Shown here piece by piece: positions 45,444 to 52,308 of a stretch of DNA of 64,000 bases. The notes beneath the pieces were generated by a model, which saw nothing but the letters and a program-made list of their open reading frames with translations, was not told where the DNA came from and ran no database searches. The position numbers were made by a program, and so were the translations under genes. The stretch comes from CAZYVA01 sp964650695 (GTDB lineage Bacteria; Bacillota; Clostridia; Lachnospirales; Lachnospiraceae), in assembly GCA_964650695.1 (NCBI GenBank), contig CAZYVA010000001.1, positions 21,786-85,785 of the forward strand, given 5' to 3'. Position 1 is the first letter of the stretch. Each line of letters opens with the position of its first letter.

Positions 45444-46214
45444 CTACTTTCCTCCCTCAACAAGCTGCAGGACTTCTTCTACAAATGCGGCATAATCCTT
45501 GGCCGGATTTGATCTTGGCGAATATTCAAAGATATTTTTCCCATGCGCGGGCGCCTCCGCCGCTGTCACCCCGTTCCGGATGACCGAATGGAATACCTTT
45601 GTGCCAAGCTGCTTTGCTACCGTCCCGGCCATTTCCTTCACATCGGCGGAAAGGTTCCGCCGCGTCTCGTATTTTGTAAGGACAATCCCCATGATCTCAA
45701 GGCTGGGGTTTACCGTCTGCTTAATCGTCTCATAAGTGTCTTTGAGCTGTACCAGCCCTACCAGGCTCAAAATCTCCGTTGACATCGGGATGATGAGCGA
45801 ATCCGCCGCGCTGTATCCGTTCAGGGTCAGTATATTGAACGCCGGGGGTGTGTCGATGATGATATAGTCATACATCTTTTCCACCTCATCCAGAAGGTTC
45901 TTGAGCAGCATCTCCCTTTTCTCGCCGCGGAACGACGCCTCCGCGCTGCTCAACAGGATATTGGACGTAATCAGATCCAGTTCCTTGATCCTCTGGATCG
46001 TGTCATAGACGGGAACTTTCCCGCACAGGGCTTCATAGATGGTCCGGTTTCCCTCCGGATCCGCCCCAAGGCTGAACCCCAGATTCCCTTGCGGGTCCAT
46101 ATCGACAGCCAGCACCTTTTTTTTCGCTCTTGCAAGCCCCGCCGCAAGAGACGCGGATGTCGTTGTCTTCCCTACCCCGCCTTTTTGGTTCGTCAATACG
46201 ATCGTATGTGCCAT
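45444..46214 (-). CDS. ParA/Soj/MinD-family ATPase
   Basis: A deviant-Walker ATPase of 256 residues: NQKGGVGKTTTSASLAAGLA, VDMDPQGNLGFSLG and IIIDTPPAFNILTL are all present. It belongs to the Soj/ParA class. There is no ParB gene. It sits inside a chemotaxis block between an EAL-HDOD gene and the ComFB gene, so a role in positioning chemotaxis or flagellar complexes (as ParC/FlhG do) is more plausible than in plasmid partitioning. The flhF/flhG pair is missing from the flhA-fliA junction. The 3-base gap to the upstream gene suggests cotranscription. Confidence 0.9.
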   Translation of the reverse strand: MAHTIVLTNQKGGVGKTTTSASLAAGLARAKKKVLAVDMDPQGNLGFSLGADPEGNRTIYEALCGKVPVYDTIQRIKELDLITSNILLSSAEASFRGEKREMLLKNLLDEVEKMYDYIIIDTPPAFNILTLNGYSAADSLIIPMSTEILSLVGLVQLKDTYETIKQTVNPSLEIMGIVLTKYETRRNLSADVKEMAGTVAKQLGTKVFHSVIRNGVTAAEAPAHGKNIFEYSPRSNPAKDYAAFVEEVLQLVEGGK

Positions 46215-46217
46215 TGA

Positions 46218-47567
46218 TTACTCCTTTTCCTGCGTTTCTGCCGCTTCATCCGGCGCGTCGCCCTCCTCCATGTCCGCGGCTTCCACCTTTGCCGCGATCT
46301 CTTCCGGCGTCGGCGCCTCGCCAGGGCGTTCCATATCCGTCGTCAGGCTGCGCCAGATGGAATTGACTTCTTCAACGCAGTCCACGTAAATCTGCGCCAG
46401 GTGGTCGCTTGGGATGCCAAGCTCTTCCGCCAGACGCTTGCTGCTCTTCCAGTCCGCATGCTCATAAGCGACAACAAGCCCCTGCACTTTCCCTGGGATT
46501 CCAGCGCCCCTTAGGAGGCCGTCTTTGACTTCATCCGAAACCGGGATCTCCACAAGAAGTTCTTCCAGCGGCGCGTTCACCATATATCCCAATGTAGAGA
46601 ACATGCCCATCATATATGCGTCCGAAGGCGCAAAGCCGGAATTGGGCACCCGCCCTGCGATCTCCGACGCAAGCTTTGCCCGGAGGAACGAGATCTTCAG
46701 GATTTCTTCCGAACCCGGCTCTTCCTCCTGCTCAAAGCTCAGCATATAGACCCAATGCCTGAGCTGCCCGATGCCAAGCGTGACAAGCGCCTGCCGGATG
46801 GAGGCCGTCCTCCGGCGCAGCGCGAAATACGCGGAATTTACCAGCTTCAAAAGTAAGTAAGTAAGCCCGGCGTCCCGGCTTATGATATCCTCCACCTCTG
46901 TGAAATCCGGCTCGTCCTTCGACACCGCAATCATAAGCTGGAAAAAACTCCCCTGCATATACTCGATCTTATCCACCTTGGATATCAATGTGTTCGCTAC
47001 GTAATTTCCCTCCAGGTACTCCACATTCAAATCCAGCGCCAAGTGGTAGCCTTCCTCGTTGTTGACTGCCGTCGCGATGCACTTTTTCCCGAACCCTTGC
47101 GTCATCTGCACGATGTTCCTGGCGGTCTGTACTTTGTTTGGGTTGGAAAGATATTCCTCTATATTGATCCGTACATAAGAAGCATATTCCAGCATACTGA
47201 AATACTTTGGCGCAAACTGGAAATCGTTGATCGCAAGTTGATACCCCGCGTCGCAGTACCGCTTGATGATCGTCATTGCCAGCGGATGGATGATAACAGT
47301 ATCTTCAATCTGGATCACGACTTTTTCCTGCCCGAACATCTTCGGCGTGTTCCGAAGGAGCAGCGATGGCGTGAATGTCACAAACATCGGTTTATCGTTA
47401 ATGATCTTCGTGCTGTTGGCAAGGAGGAAGTTGGAGATCGTGTCCGCCGCCGACGTCTCATTGTTATTGTAAAGACTGTCTCTCCCTCCCTGGAACAGTA
47501 ACTCATACCCGTATATCTGACCTGTCTTTGTATCCTTGATCGCCTGTCTTACTACGCATCTGTCCAT
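46218..47567 (-). CDS. EAL-like/HDOD signalling protein (YuxH family)
   Basis: A 449-residue protein with an N-terminal degenerate EAL-like fold (GQIYGYELLFQGG in place of the EALLR core, INDFQF in place of DDFG) and a C-terminal HDOD domain (SRDAGLTYLLLKLVNSAYFALRR, then QALVTLGIGQLRHWVYM). Loss of catalytic metal ligands implies a c-di-GMP sensor or scaffold rather than a phosphodiesterase. The C terminus is a Glu/Ala-rich tail. It follows cheV by 5 bases and precedes the ParA gene. Confidence 0.85.
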   Translation of the reverse strand: MDRCVVRQAIKDTKTGQIYGYELLFQGGRDSLYNNNETSAADTISNFLLANSTKIINDKPMFVTFTPSLLLRNTPKMFGQEKVVIQIEDTVIIHPLAMTIIKRYCDAGYQLAINDFQFAPKYFSMLEYASYVRINIEEYLSNPNKVQTARNIVQMTQGFGKKCIATAVNNEEGYHLALDLNVEYLEGNYVANTLISKVDKIEYMQGSFFQLMIAVSKDEPDFTEVEDIISRDAGLTYLLLKLVNSAYFALRRRTASIRQALVTLGIGQLRHWVYMLSFEQEEEPGSEEILKISFLRAKLASEIAGRVPNSGFAPSDAYMMGMFSTLGYMVNAPLEELLVEIPVSDEVKDGLLRGAGIPGKVQGLVVAYEHADWKSSKRLAEELGIPSDHLAQIYVDCVEEVNSIWRSLTTDMERPGEAPTPEEIAAKVEAADMEEGDAPDEAAETQEKE

Positions 47568-47572
47568 TGTAA

Positions 47573-48484
47573 TTATTTCCCCTTTGCTAATAATCCATCC
47601 ATGACTTGTACAAGATGGCCGATTTCCGGTTTGGAAAGCTGCTCGTCCGCGCCGATCTCCTTCCCCTTGATCTCCATCTCCGGGCTGATCAGGGACGAGA
47701 AAATGATCAGCGGGATCTTCTTTAACCTATCGTCCGTCTTCACCAGCTTTGTCAGCCTGTGCCCATCCATCCGGGGCATCTCGATATCGGTGATGATCAG
47801 GCTCGCCTTTTCATACAGGTCCTCATCGTCCCTGACCGACTCAAGGTAATCCCATGCTTCCTGCCCGTTGTTGAACTGCACAAGGTTGACGTAGCCCGCC
47901 TGCTTGAGCGCCTGCTCCACCATCTTCGTCAGAAGCACCGAATCCTCCACGCAGAGGATCCTGCTCATATTTTTATCCCTCTCGCCAAGCGCCTCGATCT
48001 CTTCAAGCTGGATGCTCGTCTCAGGCGCGATCTCCGCCACGATTTTCTCAAAATCCAGAATCGTGACAAGCTGGCCCGCGCACTGCGCGATCCCGGTCGC
48101 GATCCCTTCCTCACCGCTATGCAGCGTCTTGTCCGGCTTCTGGATGTCTTTCCACGAAATCCTCTGTATCCCTACAACGGAATGGACGCGGAACGCGATA
48201 TTCATCTTATTGAAATTCGTGATGATAAACAAATCTTTATCCTTTTTATCCGATGGGTTGGATGTAAGGTAATAAGGAAGGTCGATCACGGTCAGCACGA
48301 TATCCCGGGGCTTGAAGATCCCCTCCACCGCCAGGTGCGAGTGGGGGATCGGCTTCACCTTATCCGTCATCATAATCTCTTTCACTTTCGCTACATTGAT
48401 CCCATATAGCTCGTCATAAATCGTAAACTCCATAATCTCGATCTCATTCGTTCCCGATTCCAAAAGTATCTCTGTATTCGCCAT
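47573..48484 (-). CDS. cheV: Chemotaxis coupling protein CheV
   Basis: A 303-residue coupling protein: an N-terminal CheW-like domain (LYGINVAKVKEIMMTDKV, GIFKPRDIVLTVIDL) and a C-terminal receiver (SRILCVEDSVLLTKMVEQAL, phospho-Asp in SLIITDIEMPRMDG). It links receptors to CheA and adapts through phosphorylation. cheW and cheA are not in the window. First gene of the block with a sigma-28-like promoter at 48579-48604. ATG 48484 has AAGGAAGG upstream. Confidence 0.94.
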   Translation of the reverse strand: MANTEILLESGTNEIEIMEFTIYDELYGINVAKVKEIMMTDKVKPIPHSHLAVEGIFKPRDIVLTVIDLPYYLTSNPSDKKDKDLFIITNFNKMNIAFRVHSVVGIQRISWKDIQKPDKTLHSGEEGIATGIAQCAGQLVTILDFEKIVAEIAPETSIQLEEIEALGERDKNMSRILCVEDSVLLTKMVEQALKQAGYVNLVQFNNGQEAWDYLESVRDDEDLYEKASLIITDIEMPRMDGHRLTKLVKTDDRLKKIPLIIFSSLISPEMEIKGKEIGADEQLSKPEIGHLVQVMDGLLAKGK

Positions 48485-48578
48485 AACTGCTGTCCCTTCC
48501 TTCTTTCCATTTTAGTTCCTGATATATCCCTTTTCCCCACACGCCGCAATGCATCCGCCTGTGCATGGTTCATATAAA

Positions 48579-48604
48579 ATATCGGCAGGAATGCCGGTTT
48601 TCTA
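48579..48604 (-). promoter_or_regulatory. Sigma-28-like promoter of the cheV block
   Basis: Minus strand TAGA (48601-48604), 14-base spacer, GCCGATAT (48579-48586), against TAAA-N14-16-GCCGATAT. The -10 element is a near-perfect flagellar sigma match. It is about 95 bases before the cheV start. Confidence 0.75.
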
Positions 48605-48625
48605 AACCTTCCGCCAATAGAAATC

Positions 48626-48662
48626 TGTTACGATCCGCGGCCCAGAGACCGCCCGTAATACC
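48626..48662. repeat. Palindromic intergenic element, family 1 (copy E)
   Basis: GTTACGATCCGCGG ... GACCGCCCGTAATACC, with GTTAC/GTAAT ends and GGGCC/GGTC-type inner arms, in the spacer between cheD and cheV. Alignable to copy B at 9254-9290. Confidence 0.6.
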
Positions 48663-48729
48663 GATCCGGGGCCGGAAACCCTTGTTCCCTGTGATGGCGC
48701 GGGGGCTCCGTGTCCCCACACTCCCGCAA

Positions 48730-49212
48730 TCATATAATCAATTCCTGCCGCCCTGCGGTACGGACCCTCACCACTCCATCCTCTACATTCAAAAGCATGG
48801 TCCGCGCGTAATTCAGGCCAACGTCCTTGCGGATGATCTTGATCTGCTCTTCCCGGAGTACCCGTTCCACGCTCTGGATATTCCGGTCGCCGATATTGCC
48901 GATCCCCCCGGCGCCACCCATCTCGAACATTTTCGCGCCGCCTGCGATCTTGCACTGGTAACGGGCTTTCATCCCTCCAAACACCGCCAGCTTGCGCAGC
49001 GTCTCACGGATGCCGGAGTCCGCGAATTTAAATACGTTGGAGGCGTCAAATTTCCCGGCTTCCGGCAGCATGATATGGACCAACGCCCCCAGCTTGATCA
49101 TCGGGTCGTACAATGAGATGCCGATGCAGGAACCCAACGCGTATGTGATCAAGACCCCCTCGCGCCTTGCGATCTTCATATCCGCAATACCCACCTTGAT
49201 ATCTTTACTCAT
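48730..49212 (-). CDS. cheD: Chemoreceptor glutamine deamidase CheD
   Basis: Deamidates receptor glutamines and activates CheC phosphatase. The 160-residue protein shows the catalytic Cys in YALGSCIGISLYDP and the catalytic His in GALVHIMLPE. It overlaps cheC by 8 bases, the conserved cheC-cheD order. The spacer after it holds a palindrome and the cheV promoter. Confidence 0.95.
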   Translation of the reverse strand: MSKDIKVGIADMKIARREGVLITYALGSCIGISLYDPMIKLGALVHIMLPEAGKFDASNVFKFADSGIRETLRKLAVFGGMKARYQCKIAGGAKMFEMGGAGGIGNIGDRNIQSVERVLREEQIKIIRKDVGLNYARTMLLNVEDGVVRVRTAGRQELII

Positions 49213-49828
49213 ACGGCTTCACCAGCCTATCCATCAGATAATTCAAGGATTTGATATCCGGGAGCATCAGAAGGTTGCTCTCTACATGTTTCCCGCCAAT
49301 CACGCATTTTCCCCGGATCATCATGATCTTATTGGACTCATACCCAAGCTCCGCCATCGGGACCGTCATGATCCCGCCCAGCATATTGACCGCGAACCCC
49401 GGCACGGACAGGGATATATCCATATCCGCCAGTTTGGACAGGGAAAGGACGTAATTGGAAATAATGATATTGCCGACCTCCGTCAACGCCGACATATCCA
49501 TCTCCCCAAGCTCCATATAATCCGACACCGTCTTTTGCAGGACGTGCGTCAGGACTTCATTGATGAATTCCATCTTCATCACAAAAAGCATCACTCCGCT
49601 CATTTCGCCGCTCATCTCGACTAACACGCCGCTTACCAGTTCTTCCGGGTCCCCCAGCGCGTCTACCGATTCATCATACCCCAGGATTTCCACAGAGGGG
49701 ATCGTCATCCGGACCTCAATCCCCAGCATGCTTGATAAAGCCGTCGCGGCATTCCCCGTCCCGATACTCCCGATCTCCTTCATCAGATCCTTCGACATAT
49801 CATCCATATCTTCGTAACGTGCAATCAT
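49205..49828 (-). CDS. cheC: CheY-P phosphatase CheC
   Basis: Dephosphorylates CheY-P; stimulated by CheD. The 207-residue protein has the two CheC active-site helices. The second, LTEVGNIIISNYVLSLSKL, keeps the ExxN pattern. The first, MKEIGSIGTGNAATALSSML, has Ser where the consensus has Asn (EIGS versus ExxN). Both Pro markers (TIPSV, SVPGF) remain. The intact second site should suffice for phosphatase activity, as in other CheC where one site dominates. Confidence 0.93.
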   Translation of the reverse strand: MIARYEDMDDMSKDLMKEIGSIGTGNAATALSSMLGIEVRMTIPSVEILGYDESVDALGDPEELVSGVLVEMSGEMSGVMLFVMKMEFINEVLTHVLQKTVSDYMELGEMDMSALTEVGNIIISNYVLSLSKLADMDISLSVPGFAVNMLGGIMTVPMAELGYESNKIMMIRGKCVIGGKHVESNLLMLPDIKSLNYLMDRLVKPYE

Positions 49829-49853
49829 TACTTTCTTCCCCTTCCCTTACGCG

Positions 49854-50561
49854 CTACCTGCGCAGCCCGTTAATCGTCTCCTCAATCTCATCCGACGTCT
49901 GCACCATTTTTAATGCATAGGAATATGCCCTCGACGCAATGATCGTGTCCGACATTTCCTGTGCCAGGTTGACATTTGACAGTTCCAGGTACCCTTCCAC
50001 AAGCGTCGCGTCTGTTGAAAGGTATGGCGCGCCGTTTTTCGCCACCGGGCTGAACTCTGTGGAACCGACGGATTCCATGCCGTTTGTGTTGGCAAAGGTG
50101 TAGATGCCCGGATCCGCCGTCAGATACCCGTTTTCATAAGTGATGGGGCGCCGGTTCGCGTCCAGCACCAGCTTGTTGTTGTCCGTCTGGAGATAGAATT
50201 TCCCGTCGCTGTGGAGGGACAGGTAAAAATTGCCCGCCCTCGTATAGGTGATATCACCGCTGACCTGGTCGCGCAGCATGAAAAAACCGTCCCCGTTGAT
50301 GGCAAAGTTCCATCCGCTGTCATCCTGCGCCTTATCCATGCCATTGGTCGTATAATCCGTATTGGTATGCTGCACCTTTACCCCTGTGCCTGTGGTAATG
50401 CGGTCGTAGCTGTGCATGTTGTAATACAGCAGGTCCATGAATACCGCGCTTTTTGTCTTATAGCCGACGGTATTGATATTTGCAATGTTGTTTGATATGA
50501 CATTCATTTTGTCCTGCTCTGTCATGGCCCCTACGGCCGCTGTATAAAATGAAGCGTTCAT
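49854..50561 (-). CDS. Flagellar rod/hook-basal body protein, FlgG/FlhP type
   Basis: A 235-residue rod protein with N-terminal SFYTAAVGAMTEQDKMNVIS and SNNIANINTVGYKT, the FlgF/FlgG signature, and a C-terminal VNLAQEMSDTIIASRAYSYA helix. With the next upstream gene it forms the pair called flhO/flhP in Bacillus (proximal and distal rod). I do not separate FlgF from FlgG. cheC follows 25 bases later. Confidence 0.88.
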   Translation of the reverse strand: MNASFYTAAVGAMTEQDKMNVISNNIANINTVGYKTKSAVFMDLLYYNMHSYDRITTGTGVKVQHTNTDYTTNGMDKAQDDSGWNFAINGDGFFMLRDQVSGDITYTRAGNFYLSLHSDGKFYLQTDNNKLVLDANRRPITYENGYLTADPGIYTFANTNGMESVGSTEFSPVAKNGAPYLSTDATLVEGYLELSNVNLAQEMSDTIIASRAYSYALKMVQTSDEIEETINGLRR

Positions 50562-50592
50562 CCTTTAACCTCCGTCTTTGATTGTTTTCCTT

Positions 50593-50638
50593 ACTGTCCA
50601 CAGCAGACGGGCCCCTTGCCGCCATCCGCAGGAACAGT
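50593..50638. repeat. Palindrome between the two rod genes
   Basis: ACTGTCCACAGC and the mirrored GCAGGAACAGT (about 11 bp, imperfect) with a GC-rich loop, in the 86-base spacer. Resembles the intergenic palindromes of the window in length and position but not in core sequence. Confidence 0.5.
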
Positions 50639-50647
50639 CTTGTTCTT

Positions 50648-51397
50648 TTATGCCGGCCCTATCTTGACGATCTCGCCCGCCAGCGTGTCATACATCTTCT
50701 GCACCTGTGCCACGCTCTGCAGGGCGCGCTCAGTTGTGATCATATCCGTCATTTCCTGGATCGCGTCCACATTGGAATCCTCCACCGCGTACTGTATCAC
50801 GGTTGTATTGACATTCCGGGGGTTCCCGGTCGCGATAAACAGATCCCCCGTCGTCTTTTCCAGATCCGTATCGTAATCATTGAAATCCACCACGCGGATC
50901 CGTCCAAGGTACTGCTGCGTGTCTGAATTGTAAAGGTTTCCATAGGAATCGCTTGTGATCCGGTCGGTCCCAAGGTAAATCCCCCGGCCATTTCTCCCCA
51001 GGACGCGCCCGACCCCATCGAGGTACAGGTAGCCCTGGTTATCCAGGCAGAACGATCCATTTCTCGTATAGTACGTCTGCCCGCCGGAGCGCACCGCAAA
51101 AAAGCCGTTGCCCGACAACATGAAATCCAGAGAACTTGCCGTGGAGGTGATCCCTCCCTGTGTGTAATTCGTCACATTGCCCGCGCCTGCGGCGATCATG
51201 TTCATATCGCCGATGGCGGTCTGGCTCTTGTCCGCATTCCCGGTACGATACATCATCACATCCTTGAAAGTTGTCTGGATGTACGTATCGCTCTTAAAGC
51301 CGGGGGTTGTCACATTGACCATATTGTTGCTGATAACATTTAATTTCCGCGTCTGCGTCAGCACGCCGGACGCCAGATTGTAAAACCCCTGAAACAA
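50648..51397 (-). CDS. Flagellar rod/hook-basal body protein, FlgF/FlhO type
   Basis: A 249-residue rod component: FYNLASGVLTQTRKLNVISN and NNMVNVTTPGFKS at the N terminus, and NVDAIQEMTDMITTERALQS at the C terminus. Follows fliA by 35 bases and precedes its paralogue. Together they form the rod to which the hook is attached. Which is proximal cannot be settled by eye. Confidence 0.88.
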   Translation of the reverse strand: MFQGFYNLASGVLTQTRKLNVISNNMVNVTTPGFKSDTYIQTTFKDVMMYRTGNADKSQTAIGDMNMIAAGAGNVTNYTQGGITSTASSLDFMLSGNGFFAVRSGGQTYYTRNGSFCLDNQGYLYLDGVGRVLGRNGRGIYLGTDRITSDSYGNLYNSDTQQYLGRIRVVDFNDYDTDLEKTTGDLFIATGNPRNVNTTVIQYAVEDSNVDAIQEMTDMITTERALQSVAQVQKMYDTLAGEIVKIGPA

Positions 51398-51432
51398 AAC
51401 GCTGATCCTCCTTTCCGCGGCAGTCCCTGCCC

Positions 51433-52209
51433 TTAACCCCTTTCCTTCTGCTGCATATACTGTTGGAGCTTCCGGATTGCGGTAGCATGGATCTGCGAAA
51501 TCCTTGGCTCGCTCACATCCATGACTTTTGCGATTTCTTTCATATTCAGCTCCTCCACATAATAGAGGGAAATCACGATCTGCTCTTTCTCCTTGAGGGA
51601 CTGGATGCCCTCCTTCAAGGTCTGCCGGAATTCATTTTCCAGGTACTGCTCCTCCGGCTGCGTATTGAAATCGGAAGCAAGCACGCCCGATACTTTCTGC
51701 TTTTCCTGGCTTTCCTCCATCACCATATCCAGGGACAGGACGGAAAACAGGTTCATCTTCCCCATGACGTTCGTAAGCCTTGACTCCGAGATCCCCAGTT
51801 CCTCTGCAATCTCCCGGTCGGTCGGAGCCTCGCCATTTTCCATGTACAGTTCCATCGTCTTATCCTGGATTTCCTTGCACGTTTTGCGCACGTTCCTTGG
51901 AATCCAGTCCTGCTTCCTCGCGATGTCGATGATCATGCCCCGGATCCGCCGGGAGGCGTAAGTCTCAAACCGTGCGTTTTTACTGGCGTCGTATTTGTCC
52001 AATGCTTTCATCAGGACAATCACGCCTTCGTTGACAATATCTTCGATCTGGGTAAATCCCAGGTATACGTCCCTCATCTGCACCGCAATGCTTCTCACTA
52101 TGTATAAATAACGAAGGGTAAGCTCCCGTTTCATTATATCACTGCCGGTTTCCTGATACAACCGGAGAAGTTCTTCGTTTGACATCTGGTCCATCTTTTC
52201 CTTCTCCAT
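51433..52209 (-). CDS. fliA: Flagellar sigma factor sigma-28 (FliA/SigD/WhiG family)
   Basis: RNA polymerase sigma factor for late flagellar genes, inhibited by FlgM. Domains: region 2 with EDIVNEGVIVLMKALDKYDA and YASRRIRGMIIDIARKQDW, region 3 (APTDREIAEELGISESRL), and region 4 (YYVEELNMKEIAKVMDVSEP, RISQIHATAIRKLQQYM). The 258-residue length fits. It follows flhA after a 99-base spacer carrying a family 3 element; the ribosome site is AAAGGAGGGG. Confidence 0.95.
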   Translation of the reverse strand: MEKEKMDQMSNEELLRLYQETGSDIMKRELTLRYLYIVRSIAVQMRDVYLGFTQIEDIVNEGVIVLMKALDKYDASKNARFETYASRRIRGMIIDIARKQDWIPRNVRKTCKEIQDKTMELYMENGEAPTDREIAEELGISESRLTNVMGKMNLFSVLSLDMVMEESQEKQKVSGVLASDFNTQPEEQYLENEFRQTLKEGIQSLKEKEQIVISLYYVEELNMKEIAKVMDVSEPRISQIHATAIRKLQQYMQQKERG

Positions 52210-52235
52210 AGAGCCGCCCCTCCTTTCCTCTCATT

Positions 52236-52307
52236 ATGAAACTGAACCGTACCCCGCCAGGGGTGCGGGAAGCCTCGTTGGATGTACCCGGCAACACGGA
52301 GCTGGCG
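52236..52307. repeat. Intergenic element family 3 (copy 2), fliA leader
   Basis: Begins ATGAAACTG and contains GCGGGAAGCCTCGTTGGATG then TACCCGGC, like 44369-44445. Lies 26 bases before the fliA start on the transcript; CCGC/GCGG pairing is possible. The flhF-flhG slot of other genomes is occupied only by this element. Confidence 0.6.
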
Positions 52308-52308
52308 G

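Noticed and set aside
45444..46214. Plasmid or chromosome partition locus
   Set aside because: ParA-like ATPase has no ParB, parS or replication gene nearby and lies in a chemotaxis block.
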